Assembly: GCF_019977735.1 (NCBI RefSeq)
Contig: NZ_AP025018.1
Location: 10,730,580-10,794,579, forward strand
Origin: Calothrix sp. PCC 7716
GTDB lineage: Bacteria > Cyanobacteriota > Cyanobacteriia > Cyanobacteriales > Nostocaceae
DNA: 64,000 nucleotides
Direction of reading: 5' to 3'
The position numbers and the translations under genes were made by a program. Of this stretch, positions 52,001-55,223 are shown one piece after another (within the stretch, counting starts at the first letter, position 1; every line of letters begins with the position of its first letter). A model generated the notes under the pieces. That model ran no database searches, was not told where the DNA came from, and saw nothing but the letters and a program-made list of their open reading frames with translations.

Positions 52001-54939
52001 GTAATAACAAACTTATTGTCGATGATGTCGGTACTGAAATTGGTATCCTCGACGATAAGACCATAAAAGGTTTAGGAATGGGAGGCAGCATTGAGTACAG
52101 TAATTTTGGTTATGTAGATATTCAACTTGGTTCCAACACTGACAAGTTTACAATCAACACTACCCATACAGGTTTAACTAAACTAAACACTGGTGATGGC
52201 GCCGATGAAGTAACTGTTAATACTACACTTGGGGAAACATTCATCGATACAGGGAACGATGCAGATACTGTCATCATCAAAAACACTCAGGCAGTAACCA
52301 AAATTAATACTGGCGAGAGCAATGATAAAGTCTACATCCAGCGCATTAGTGCCGAAACAACAATAGAGCTTGGAACAGGAAATGATATTGTAAATGTTGG
52401 CAATTTACTCAATCTAGTTGATGATATTTCTGCCAAGCTAACTATTACTGGAGGAACAAAAGCACAAACTTCAACAGTAGAAGAAATAGATAGCCTTTAT
52501 GTCAATGACTTTGCTGATACCAAAGATAATACTGGTATCCTCACAAGCTCATTAATAACTGGTTTAGGAATGAAGGGTCAAATCAACTACAGTGAGCTTG
52601 AAGATATTAACATTTTATTTGGTACTGGCGCCGATTTAATGACTATCGAAAGCACCCACAAAGACAGAACATTTATCAGCACAAATATAGGTAGTGACAG
52701 TGTTAATGTCAAAACAATTGCGGGTGAAACTACCGTTCTTCTAGGCTCTGGCGATGACACGATAAACGTTAAAAACGACAGTAAAAAAGTAGATGATATT
52801 TCTGCTGCGCTTATTGTCTCTGGTGGTATTGGTATCGACGTAATAAATATCGATGACTCTGGTGATACTATTGACAACACAGCTATACTAAATGACACTG
52901 TAATGTCTGGCTTAGGCATGAACGGAGAAGTTAACTATGGCAGTTTCGAGGACTTAAATATCTCATTTGGTTCTGGTAGTGACATTCTTAGCATTGAAGG
53001 TACGCACAAGCAATCAACATATATCACTACTGGTAAAGGTAGCGATGCAGTTTATGTCGAAGCAATATCGGGTGAAACTACCGTACTTCTCGGCGCCGAT
53101 GACGATACATTAAATGTTGGCAACAAGAGCCAAAAAGCAGATGATATCTCAGCAACGCTTATAGTCTCCGGTGGTAGCGGTGTTAATACATTAAATATCG
53201 ATGACTCTGGTGATAAAACCGACAACACAGCCGTTGTAAATGACGCTTTAGTGACTGGCTTGGGCATGAACGGTGAAGTTAATTACGGTAGCTTCGAGAG
53301 CTTAGACGTAACAACAGGTTCTGGAAGTGACATTCTCAGCATCGAAAGTACCCACCAGAAATTAACATATATCAATACTGGTAAAGGTAGTGATGCGGTT
53401 AATATTGAGAGTATATCTGGTGAAACTACTGTACTTCTTGGCGCCGATAATGACACATTAAATGTTAGCAACAAGAACCAAAAAGCCGATGATATTTCCA
53501 CAACACTTATAGTTTCTGGTGGTAGCGGTGTTGATACATTAAATATCGATGACTCTGGCGATACTATTGACAACACGGCAGTTATTAACGACGCCTTAAT
53601 CACTGGCTTAGGTATGAATGGCGAAGTTAACTACGGTAGCTTTGAAAGTTTAGATGTAACTATGGGTTCAGGAAGTGACATTCTTAGTATCGAAAGTACC
53701 CACAAGCAGCTAACTTATATCAATACTGGTAAAGGTAGTGATATGGTTAATGTCGAGAGTATATCAGGTGAAACTACTGTACTTCTCGGCGCCGATGATG
53801 ACACATTAAATGTTAGTAACAAGAGCCAAAAAGCTGATGATATCTCAGCAGCACTTATAGTTTCCGGTGGTATTGGTATCGATATATTAAATATCGATGA
53901 CTCTGGTGATACTACTGATAACACAGCAGTTGTAAACGATGCCTTAATAACTGGGTTAGGCATGAATGGCGAGATTAACTACGGCAGTTTCGAGAACTTA
54001 GATGTAATAATGGGTTCTGGTAGTGATATTCTCAGCATCGAAAGTACGCACCAACAATCAACATATATCAATACTGGTAAAGGTAGTGATATGGTTAACG
54101 CCGAAACGATATCTGGTGAAACTAGTGTACTTCTTGGCGCCGATAATGACACATTGAATGTTGCTAACAAGAGCCAAAAAACTGATGATATCTCAGCAGC
54201 GCTTATCGTCTCTGGTGGTATTGGTATCGATACATTAAATATCGATGACTCTGGTGATAATATCGACAACACAGTCGTTGTAAACGACGCTTTGATAGCT
54301 GGTTTAGGCATGAACGGTGAAGTTAATTACGGCAGCTTCGAGAGCTTAGATATACTAACGGGTTCAGGAAATGACATTCTCAGTATTGAAAGCACATACC
54401 AGCAATTAACCTATATCAGTACTGGTCAAGGTAGCGATACAGTTAACGTCGAAGCGATATTGGGTGAAACTAACGTACTTCTTGGCGCCGGGGATGATAC
54501 ATTAAATATCGGAAACAAAAACCAAAAAGCTGATGATATCTCAACAGCGCTTATAGTTTCCGGTGGTATAGGGACTGATACATTAAATGTCAATGACTCT
54601 GGTGATATCCAAGATAATACAGCCGTTCTGAATTACGCTTTGCTTACTGGTTTAGGTATGAATGGTGAAATTAACTACGGTAGCTTTGAAGAACTAAGCA
54701 TTGGTCTAGGTTCTGGTCGGGATATGATTACTATCGAAAGTACCCACAAACAAGAAACTACTATTACCACAGGTGCAGGTAGTGATGCAGTGATGGTAGA
54801 AAAAATAAATGGTCAAACAAGTATTTACACTGGTGCAAGTCTCGATATAAATACAGAACTTAGCGAAGACTTCATTACTATCAAAGACCTCAGTTTACTT
54901 TCGGCTCAACTTCTAGTCGATAAGAAACAAAAGAACTAA
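25096..54939 (+). CDS. Giant DUF4347/RTX repeat exoprotein, 9,947 aa
   Basis: One uninterrupted frame of 29.8 kb, about 1 MDa. Order: DUF4347 (about 116-275) with SHG (His170) and YGC (Cys213); seven or eight diverged ~107-residue beta repeats (to ~1100); composite block A (~1110-2055); main array of ~25 repeats of 107 residues (~2065-4750), about 18 nearly identical; five or so repeats with NETI motifs; block B (~5300-6425); a unique beta-rich region (~6720-8700); RTX nonapeptides GGxGxDxLx (~8765-8885); and a C-terminal array of 116-residue repeats (~9110-9920). There is no Sec signal, as expected for type I secretion. Cys213 is the only cysteine I find. The composition is Asn/Gly/Ala/Asp-rich. 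Likely a surface or matrix adhesin secreted by the HlyB/HlyD pair upstream; that role is inferred. Confidence 0.92.
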   Translation: MDTNNNPIFEAQNQPIQPNPLEVQSLPLGISAPNRLHEGVSLPLAPTLLEPSQFELVEGFGVNLIYTVGKKDLLSSTHSRDILSLNVDGLIAGTLQPGDSLMNPTATLLTSPKSEIIFIDAGVEDYQQIVTSINPFAEVVLLDGNLDGVTQISQILSERQNLSSVHIVSHGDDAKLQLGTTSLTNGNLEQYARQIQGWSSSLSDTADILIYGCDVVRSEDGKEFIRQFSQLTGADVAASDDLTGSNTLGGDWQLEYSIGSIESKTIESDYRHLLSTSMTIQNIYDAWRSGNLPSLNTVNLTLDGNSVLNGDFTVASNTSELLKLTGANISSFVGTGLSTGDTTDDKGLNITGGSLDLTINADNTYTYSLSGQGGLTNVVGLTLSVDNAKASGTQTGTTVELTNFDLGVGNVTRLFGDSLFYNLENNQLSFATTNASANVGNGANTQNTSDDALLAITNASFNISSDGQDYSYAISQGSASLNGIGNLSLSVGNVTATGNLSNISLQLSNYALGIDSIAQLSGTTLDVTVQNSNGSQISLSANNVSAFAGYGADSKSKVDDIGLEINNAGLNLQLNADKSYSYSLNSGALAVRGIDGLMLSADTINAAGNSTTNSFNLSLTNAEVGLANAVSFSGASLEFKVEKTGTDSIISLLGQDLSTLIGDNKGTITNSDDTGLVIANADLNLSINADNTYSYNLNNADISVRGIDGFTVEANNVNASGNESSDFSIKLEDAKLGLGSLAYLSGAAIELNLKGTGANRTVLFTGKNLSAFAGYGADNDQQNDDIGLAISSADLELILNSNNTYSYNLSSSLVATRGISGLEVSASYILAQGNQDNIKFSLNNSKLGFGNLIKLSGAKIEFAVEKVGVNKNITFKGRNLSAFAGYGAATGEETDDIGFVISDADLELLLNADSKYTYNLETSAIETRGIPGFNLDVDSAKLIGDKDKLSINTKAFELALASVAKVKGDALSLKIENSNIDISTTNASALIGYGANTEITSDDIGISVKNATFNANVQNNKNYSYTINQANGALVGVDGVTLEINQIDITGNQSQTTVKTGSFELGLKDVGYIKGEGLAYDPSENLTEPLRIAAKNIQAFVGVGGGTSQESGIKLTDGTLGLVVYKDGEKNYALIASGKAGLIGVQDLTLDGELAVRINRTGKAINETIGLGDGSSVDVIFTEEQKNQLRVEGLVDANVTGNLAFGGKFSMEWFNGETPGATNQSSNIAANNFSLDKHKTTIDEAFYQELRSKLATEKARLEAENSTVKSINAVVDSFAFNEDRVDVERNYLILDKPHNFVTGQKVIYTAGSGNQVIGGLVEGQEYYILTVNDRTIQLTSTLGGAAIDLTSASVGNHQLSEVIDFGATNSINVDLKENLILFSQPHGLTDLNQVVYDAGTNQAIGGLENGKIYTVEVVSPTSVRLRSLQGNLIVDLTNDSFGEHSLRPVITFPTENQPSSVDTNKDTINFAGSHYLQTGDKIQYYDPINGDPIGGTFSSLQTATEVHSFYVIRVNDNTIKLAKTRTDALANRGLNLTTPGTGSQTMTLIERYAGGIEDRSHLDFQQKSTITFVNKTTIKLNYNHSLTTGQAVMLQLDPNAADPSSPINGLTAIAYSTNPQVYSVAHENVYYVKITSKGNLQFARSKEDLENNQFIALSKPSDGSAFRLMPTWTFVSDGKQTVDVQQDTINFTSPHNFSDGTEVRYEFDAGNTAISGLNSGSTYYIKRISNTAIQLTATLSGAAINLTSDGKGNHRFVQTPSVFTPTNNIKVDVDTNEIFLPTSANLEVGAAVQYNSANQAIGGLEEGKIYYVVAKNGNAIKFAATVGGSVIDLTSAGGAGNHRFTLTGVEFTANNDTASKRSAEALALAQRLSNDLGIQVTLTAGNITSVNDPNATTNIIDAGRKVAIRDVAVIYDEKQLETSKLLIGINDAYAFMGTDYGTANETGVKISDANLGLALYKTIDHRQGATSQPMGYALTGNGAGALVGVDSLKLQGNLAVQLNRSGQAVDETIVTPGGSIALKFATPDNITQINGAANLDVAGLVGLSGNFSFQQVNGKTEITGKDITTFVGRGADTPEISDDIGLKLTQANFDLALNSDKSYNYNLKNANFEVVGINGLTLSATSVSATGDNTGDIFNLSLGTAALDLGGLLNLNSDALQFKLQKSGAEKTISFSGKNISTFVGYGSETSDISDDVGLEISNADIDILFNPDKTYSYSLLNGIVKARGINGFNISGEKVNVIGDQDNTSVTTENFALGLGGFASITGSSLLFKSEKTANAKKYTFSANGISSLIGNGANTTDTSDDLGLSLSGAGLGITLNSDKTYTYNLTNANATLVGVNGLVLDAKGVNASGDNTSTNVNINSFEFAAGDNARISGAALTFTKNANQISFSGSNINALVGNGASTTDISDDQGLSLSGAGLSVILNSDKTYSYNLTNANAALVGVTGLTLDAKAVNANGDNTNTNVSIGSFEFAAGNNARISGTALVFTKNTNQISFSGSNINALVGNGVSTTDTNDDQGLSLSGAGLNVILNSDKTYSYNLTNANAALVGVTGLTLDAKAVSANGDNTNTNVSIGSFEFAAGNNARISGSALTFTKNTNQISFSGSNINALVGNGANTTDTSDDQGLSLSGAGLSVVLNSDKTYNYNLTNANAALVGVNGLVLDAKGVNASGDNNSTNVNINSFEFAAGNNARISGAALTFTKNANQISFSGSNINALVGNGVSTTDVTDDQGLSLSGAGLSVILNSDKTYSYNLANANAALVGVNGLVLDAKGVNASGDNTSTNVNINSFEFAAGNNARISGAALTFTKNANQISFSGSNINALVGNGVSTTDVTDDQGLSLSGAGLNVILNSDKTYSYNLTNANAALVGVTGLTLDAKGVNASGDNTNSNVNIGSFEFAAGNNARISGTALTFTKNASQISFSGNNINALIGNGVSTTDTNDDQGLSLSGAGLSVILNSDKTYSYNLTNANAALVGVTGLTLDAKGVNASGDNTSTNVNIGSFEFAAGDNARIYGNALTFTKNASQISFSGNNINALVGNGVSTTDTTDDQGLSLSSAGLSVTLNSDKTYNYNLANANAALVGVNGLVLDAKGVNASGDNTSTNVNINSFEFAAGNNARISGSALTFTKNANQISFSGSNINALVGNGVSTTDISDDQGLSLSGAGLSVILNSDKTYSYNLANANAALVGVTGLTLDAKGVNASGDNNSTNVNINSFEFAAGNNARLSGTALTFSKNANQISFSGSNINALVGNGVSTTDISDDQGLSLSDAGLSVILNSDKTYSYNLANANAALVGVTGLTLDAKGVSASGDNTSTNVNINSFEFAAGNNARISGTALTFTKNASQINFSGSNINALVGNGASTTDTSDDQGLSLSGAGLNVILNSDKTYSYNLTNANAALVGVTGLVLDAKGVSATGDNTNTNVNINSFEFAAGNNARISGTALTFTKNASQINFSGSNINALVGNGASTTDTSDDQGLSLSGAGLSVILNSDKTYNYNLANANAALVGVTGLTLDAKGVNASGDNNSTNVNINSFEFAAGNNARISGSALTFTKNTNQISFSGSNINALVGNGANTTDTSDDQGLSLSGAGLSVILNSDKTYSYNLTNANAALVGVTGLVLDAKGVSASGDNTTTNVNIGSFEFAAGNNARLSGAALTFTKNASQISFSGNNINALVGNGANTTDTNDDQGLSLSGAGLSVVLNSDKTYSYNLANANAALVGVNGLVLDAKGVNASGDNNSTNVNINSFEFAAGNNARISGSALTFTKNTNQISFSGSNINALVGNGASTTDTSDDQGLSLSGAGLSVVLNSDKTYNYNLTNANAALVGVTGLTLDAKGVSATGDNTSSNVNINSFEFAAGNNARLSGSALTFTKNANQISFNGSNINALVGNGASTTDTSDDQGLSLSGAGLNVILNSDKTYSYNLTNANAALVGVNGLVLEAKGVNASGDNTSTNVNIGSFDFSAGNNARISGTALTFTKNASQISFSGNNINALVGNGASTTDTSDDQGISLSGAGLNVTLNSDKTYSYNLTNASAALVGVTGLVLDAKGVSASGDNTSTNVNISSFEFAAGNNAKLSGAALTFTKNASQISFSGNNINALVGNGTSTTDTSDDQGLSLSGAALSVTLNSDKTYSYGLTNASAALVGVTGLTLDAKGISATGDNTSTNVNISSFEFAAGNNARLSGAALTFTKNANQISFSGNNISALVGNGASTTDTSDDQGLSLSGAGLSVILNSNKTYSYNLTNANAALVGVNGLTLSATNISASGDRDNTNVSIGKFTLGIGNAARLEGNALTFTKNANQISFSGNDISALVGNGASTTDTSDDQGLSLSGAALSLNLNTDKTYNYDLSNANVALVGIDGITLSANQVSATGTQDSTDVNIDEFTLVVGNAARISGNALTFTKNSNEISFSGGNISALIGNGASTASTNDDQGLLLSNASFIVNINSNSTYAYEIFDADAGIVGVQGLQLEAKNITAAGDQNDTNVSIGTFSLVAGNAARFSGDTLTFTKNANQISFSGQNINALVGNGASTDDINDDQGLSLSGAAINVSVNPDKTYSYSLSNANAAIVGVNGLTLSASNISANGTQDNTNVSIGEFNLGVGNVARISGSSLSFTKNADQISFGGSDINALIGNGAATDDVNDDQGLLVSGAELSVILNSDKTYSYELRNANAGLVGIDGLTLSATGINAGGNNNRTDVSITEFELGLGSIAQLSGQNLSFVSEQNADNTKLLMAASNISAFVGTGFGTGSAMGVKLESASLATALYRSNNQSTYALEVDGSASVIGISDLTLAGNLKLVANNTGKAVNETITLSDGTTKTLAFTEAEANLTRIQGRTDINIAGFAAAKGDVLIEKNTIVDASGNSTRLLVGATNVTAFMGSNYGSANAVGVEVKDGKLGLVIERSGNAPSTYAFSTEGTAALIGVNNVTLNGNIALEVNRMGKAVSEIIKTSSGEVNIAFTETEGNITQASGRLNLGVSGFAELSGDFAITKTQNILNIGATNVNAFVGANGTGVQVDDAALGMIVYTDRTTSNYALSASGSASLIGINDVTLKGNLDLQVNRTGAAVNETISVAGQDIKLNFATGAEVTQIKGKANLNVGDFIALNGTISVEKTANTVNNVTETQLLIGATDVNAFVGSGYGTNKAAGVEIKNGKLGLVIESERNNTTNAVTKGYALKGSGSVGIVGINELSVSGDVDIAINRMQVPVNATINTDNGAVNVNFADASPVTDIKGSNVNLGIASGVVRASGNFGMTKTTTAEGAKLLIGMANVNAFVGSGDSGIKLSDGNLGLAIFSNGVTSNYAVVANGKGEFTGIDELTIKDTQLEVRINRTGKTVNELVDVGGGKNVEIIFGQGQENQRRVEGTINANVANALAFGGDFSMEWFTEQTPGQKNLTSNVTDNNLTLSKDQTAIDETLYQQLRSSLAAEKARLEESKSTINSITATVNGFAFNEDRVDIALDRLVMDKPHGLVNGQKVVYNSGSGNTAIGGLVDGQEYFVIVVNNNIVQLATTLGGQAVDLTSASKGMHQLRQVMEFGATNAITVDVQKEQILFSNSHQLTNGSLVRYEAGQNNVIGGLRNNGLYKVEVVNATTVTLRDSQTNAVIDLTSGSFGQHALRPVTTTATENNINVDVDKEQIHFPNNHNLANGALVRYDAKGNTAIGGLIDGASYYVKSIDSKTIQLSATINGAAINLTSDSFGEHALVLQKSLTFDTENKPGNVNITDNTITFAGKHLLQTGDKIDYHYPDDGSAVGGTFDTLSQQYDKFPYYVIRVNDTTIKLAKTRAQAQAGQAIDITNPGSGTQTLTLIERNNENRDHLKFREVGSISVTNQTIKLNYAHNLETGQAVVFQLDSTYSERSPLLGITPDIYSMGQSQVYDSTVAETYFVKRISATEIRLAKTLDDLNNNRFINVSKNESSPRATYRFMPINHFSSQGKQVVDVQNDQITIASSHGLSDGALVRYEVDAGLTAIGGLTNGANYYIKRISDTVIQLSTTQGGAIIDITSGGIGNHRFLASNNIASFNAKNTIRVDVNQDQINFAANHNFKDGAQIRYEVDANQKAIGGLTTGSTYYVKRVSDTAIQLTSTLGGAVINITSDGKGNHRFIESGTVFTPENRITVDVEANAIILPAPVDLKVGEKIEYRASGQAIGGLTDGATYYIISNQGTALRLATTPGGNAIDLTSAGGAGNHRFIRAGVDFAANNDVAQERRAQALTLEQRLSNDLGVTIKLTAGNATSTNDITATNNTISAGRKVSFSNITANYDEQQLGSTKLLAGITNGYAFMGTGYGTAQETGVKISNTNLGLALYKTIDYKLAANQQAKMTYALVGEGKAELVGVDDVTVKGNLAVQVNRTGKVVNETITTPGGEIKLALDATNRISVMGAAEIDIKGIAAASGNFGIDHTSTTNGTVTTSKLVIGATNVNAFVGSGYKTADELGVKLTDGKLGMVLNKVNDTAAAQQAPAKYALEIGGTASVVGIPGLSLEGAMEARINRTGGAVNETVNVGNGQTVIVNFGATEGTLTSIEGSARLKAANILDASGKFVLGIGEPQQNGRRPIDIKATDVSTFVGIGANTPDTSDDVGAKLTNADFNFTLNADNTYKYNINNADIALVGIDSLNFTGKASATGDNKSISVKLNNLNLNVSDYARLSGDFDFSVSSDNGTQIINLGATNASAFIGTGAKTPQTTDDVGLNISQVNGSLQIRKPQNGNKYTAYSIAGDIQLAGINGLTLGGKVSAQYNEAPFNTVLGGKTLAAGINEVSGTGLSLGITGLQGLNSAISADVVFKVRQSDGAILAGATNVTAQISINSPTIEGKTESGTLTGKIENGTLGLVVLSDGTYGLKGLGRASVTLSPLIVGGDIGIEAVKSGAKAIKETISVGNQSIGIDFANNQNFVKFTTDKLFIDLILTDEIKNAIRTGATTLDGVKQGLVPKYDSNGNLLSGNESFLSTPIPIANTSLDKILGVSSYLSLGTYVNKYLDTSLTDLKASNYTLLGLMGYLKKEWLPTLPVYEGLDFVYNKDNKTIELKYKSNANYKTSLDFELGQEAQQFGLELSGKSTVELAVGADIDFGLTIGWNQGFKSDFTINNIGFNATADTKNLVLGAYFGPLEASLGSYDIGKEKGQVSLALGGNLSYTDHDNDLETAKQFNFDVTNGGTIDVTLPFYASLAGRDLAPGVVPKVFLKGEVFTKDAQGNLGAGSLKLTHQDFDKLLNFRNFGIVDVLLMFKDVVSWAEQYKDYEVMKTSIPFVDFSLGDALNFASAINDNVLSKIDFYKPRVDLLSGNGASLTDATVNNIPVKRLTAGTNFDTKYLGKFVTLEGIGIYRITTVNGSTLDLTEVADDQTVLFKTVSNPNFGSVKFVIHEKQQLIRSYQELIVAINKSGILPVSVNLEYDPIENTFTIPFGFKQNLPVFNNIGLNFGVNLGELSLSSNSKAALNANVNGRADIIIDFDKPMTDGNGNPSTGIGLYLDKVKLEGGVSLDINDLEVAAKLGFLGLTAGGAGTGSAVHVGASIATGLNGRQDFVKLLEGDLRQAFYLDFKGDAYARLKGLKVDAGFGGINISKDVELGVYLPNLLKPSGTQVVTQPLGQPFDLKAQIASGKLKNEGTVVVLPDVSQLLSLKNLSFEQIMSGIRAGIKFVDNSLAEQPFYTSAIPVIDRSLKDTFKFLDDLTAKIDNIAKNPAGALQEVESKIESLLGITDDNTLNPWKQKFSLFLENNTLNVHMGWEALFSSKFGFSLDLESLKAISGNSAAAALDAISSLVDVGASGKVTLEAIAKLNFDIGISLDSLKSGKPDIFLYDYNKATGRGTYGQIGARLEGRDLELGFKVGPINIGTKGGTAVLDADGDINTKDYAGLIIGIDQKSGTRTDDGRFYIGDESFGNNLDAKLVGGFDVTLPVFIDFAGFKTNLKDPLSIRTNKVYGDQGVTQLFKHLAKSPDRGAANPIEMTFPDIRGAFSLLGGNFSILSILNDPSIVIDGVDTAVGSLEHILDSNLAQKIPLLGDKLARAAAFLRDIRQGVISDLRQKLDGKGKVIEILQKTLYDVLGPSQLNLLLDINKDNQINAADVEVAWYDAKGNKLKNWQVGGDLPTDANGKLADAIQFNLKLGGTIFGAGIDLPLDFELPGFSLDVDGGLSLDMGWSFDFGFGLSVSDTFYVATNKDANDKEIELNISAFLDGDTNTRSTPQNAEVFKANGKLLFLGAQLEDKRPNGKASGVYGGLSLDVIGDERGRLTFNRLLSGSLSNLFKVDFGVKADLSLQTTLEIVGAQGLPRLRGDIEAKWDWQVGKAFTSPGIGINNLQVDLGSYVGNFLQPIAEKIRDTIKPLEPVIDTFTKPIGGLNKFISDPTLKGLINLMLKIKGRPPIDWSFLEEAKQMLKFAEEIAKFDKSNSWLSLGSIKGLGTQAPTSIQATNQTSSTLGNLETTLQNNTRQQSKPSGTLKTPRSGFQVIPYLKDIKNWMNLLSGKDATLFTYELPLLEFRQDLEVLLFSYGIPKLASFNVYATAGLSAIADLGFGYDTYGIRQAINTGNPLYALDGLYIMDFDKNGKDKPEFKFDGYIGLKGSIDVAVVEAGVEGRIGVEVNVDMQDIAKSVLSKDASGYVTGQTWVSDGKIRGSELYTMVTYEPSASNLYGLGNLFNIDGKVYASANAFIDPVLLDSYTVELFKTTLFDFQYKAPNVQPKLATVENGVLYLNAGRRAQNRKYGNTQDGGETYYMYTDKATGKIGIEYDGYYQTFDNVSKIVGYGGAGNDTFDASRLNGVEVEFYGDDGDDTLIAGTGKATLFGNAGNDTLDASRSILAALLDGGDGDDIMKGGIGADILRGGNGNDNLSGGDGDDLLDGGDGADSLSGDKGNDKYILEENFSRDRWNDGDDKSVYDFSNIKKNLNIYISQLSMVVKQEGSDSELKVTGSNSVTALDNLKLGSGDDTIVIGRRSLTQKLTIDGGGGNNKLIVDDVGTEIGILDDKTIKGLGMGGSIEYSNFGYVDIQLGSNTDKFTINTTHTGLTKLNTGDGADEVTVNTTLGETFIDTGNDADTVIIKNTQAVTKINTGESNDKVYIQRISAETTIELGTGNDIVNVGNLLNLVDDISAKLTITGGTKAQTSTVEEIDSLYVNDFADTKDNTGILTSSLITGLGMKGQINYSELEDINILFGTGADLMTIESTHKDRTFISTNIGSDSVNVKTIAGETTVLLGSGDDTINVKNDSKKVDDISAALIVSGGIGIDVINIDDSGDTIDNTAILNDTVMSGLGMNGEVNYGSFEDLNISFGSGSDILSIEGTHKQSTYITTGKGSDAVYVEAISGETTVLLGADDDTLNVGNKSQKADDISATLIVSGGSGVNTLNIDDSGDKTDNTAVVNDALVTGLGMNGEVNYGSFESLDVTTGSGSDILSIESTHQKLTYINTGKGSDAVNIESISGETTVLLGADNDTLNVSNKNQKADDISTTLIVSGGSGVDTLNIDDSGDTIDNTAVINDALITGLGMNGEVNYGSFESLDVTMGSGSDILSIESTHKQLTYINTGKGSDMVNVESISGETTVLLGADDDTLNVSNKSQKADDISAALIVSGGIGIDILNIDDSGDTTDNTAVVNDALITGLGMNGEINYGSFENLDVIMGSGSDILSIESTHQQSTYINTGKGSDMVNAETISGETSVLLGADNDTLNVANKSQKTDDISAALIVSGGIGIDTLNIDDSGDNIDNTVVVNDALIAGLGMNGEVNYGSFESLDILTGSGNDILSIESTYQQLTYISTGQGSDTVNVEAILGETNVLLGAGDDTLNIGNKNQKADDISTALIVSGGIGTDTLNVNDSGDIQDNTAVLNYALLTGLGMNGEINYGSFEELSIGLGSGRDMITIESTHKQETTITTGAGSDAVMVEKINGQTSIYTGASLDINTELSEDFITIKDLSLLSAQLLVDKKQKN
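25441..25920 (+). other. DUF4347 domain of the giant protein, clan CD-like motifs
   Basis: Residues ~116-275. It opens with IIFIDAGVEDYQQI, then a hydrophobic strand ending VHIVSHG (His170) and another ending ILIYGC (Cys213), 43 residues apart. The domain ends with LTGSNTLGGDWQLEYSIGS. The same order with 40-residue spacing is seen in the companion protein (His70, Cys110). DUF4347 as a family name is established; the peptidase-like reading is inference. Confidence 0.8.
28430..31260 (+). repeat. Composite block A in the giant gene
   Basis: It begins GIKLTDGTLGLVVY, passes through NRTGKAINETI, the helical linker LRSKLATEKARLEAENST, and six ~75-residue units (consensus VD…I.F…H.L..G..V.Y…AIGGL..G..YY…IQL..T..GA.I.LTS), and ends with VDSLKLQGNLAVQLNRSG. 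It is colinear with block B at 40995-44365. Confidence 0.9.
31290..39340 (+). repeat. Main array of ~25 107-aa (321-bp) repeats
   Basis: Each unit reads NINALVGNGASTTD…DDQGLSLSGAGL, NSDKTYSYNL.NANAALVGV.GL, then DAKGV.ASGDN, NSFEFAAGNNARISG.AL and FTKNANQISFSGS. The 321-bp period is exact, for example GAATTTCTG at 32222 and 32543. About 18 units from ~31,965 to ~37,860 are nearly identical; units on both sides are more diverged. Acidic DxSDD turns could bind calcium. I do not recognise the fold. Confidence 0.95.
40995..44365 (+). repeat. Composite block B in the giant gene
   Basis: Colinear with block A: GIKLSDGNLGLAIF, NRTGKTVNELV, LRSSLAAEKARLEESKST, then eight ~75-residue units, ending VDDVTVKGNLAVQVNRTG. 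The two extra units (NNINVDVDKEQIHF… and NTIRVDVNQDQINF…) account for most of its 0.5-kb greater length. Confidence 0.9.
51390..51750 (+). repeat. RTX calcium-binding nonapeptide tract
   Basis: GGAGNDTFD, GDDGDDTLI, GNAGNDTLD, GGDGDDIMK, GGIGADILR, GGNGNDNLS, GGDGDDLLD and GGDGADSLS, with KGNDKYIL closing the roll. This is the classical GGxGxDxUx repeat of type I secreted proteins, which folds on extracellular calcium. Confidence 0.95.
52420..54850 (+). repeat. C-terminal array of seven 116-aa (348-bp) repeats
   Basis: Units begin with DDISAALIVSGG at 52420, 52792, 53140, 53488, 53836, 54184 and 54532. The first spacing is 372 bp, the others exactly 348 bp. Each holds GLGMNGE(V/I)NYGSFE, GSGSDILSIESTH, TGKGSDAVNVE and GADDDTLNV motifs, typical of calcium-rich parallel beta-rolls. 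A more diverged unit precedes from ~51,960. The protein ends 38 residues after the last full motif without an obvious export signal. Confidence 0.95.
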
Positions 54940-54979
54940 TACTTCATATCAAAATATAATCTATCAAATCAAAACCTTG

Positions 54980-55014
54980 TAGAGACCGTAAAATTACGGT
55001 CTCTATATTTTTAA
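54980..55014 (+). terminator. Rho-independent terminator after the giant gene
   Basis: TAGAGACCGTAA (54980-54991) pairs perfectly with TTACGGTCTCTA (54994-55005), followed by TATTTTTAA. It lies 41 bp after the stop at 54939. The companion gene at 55224 therefore may need its own promoter in the remaining ~210 bp, which are AT-rich with no other clear signal. Confidence 0.8.
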
Positions 55015-55223
55015 TTGAGAGAATTTACTGAGGTTTAGACAATACTGAGTTGTTAAAATAACGATGTGCAATAAGTTCAAAAGCGTGTAAACACAATGCC
55101 TACTTAATAAGGCGCCTGTAAATGAAAAAGTAAAATCAATTTAGATTAGGTAACGTCTATACAATTATTTTCAATCATCAGTTAGTTAAATTTTAGATTT
55201 TCTTCATAAACAGTGAGTTCAAT

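Noticed and set aside
25944-54311. Many 60-165-aa frames on the minus strand inside the giant gene
   Set aside because: They recur at the repeat period, have no family features or ribosome sites, and reflect the codon bias and repetition of the plus-strand gene.
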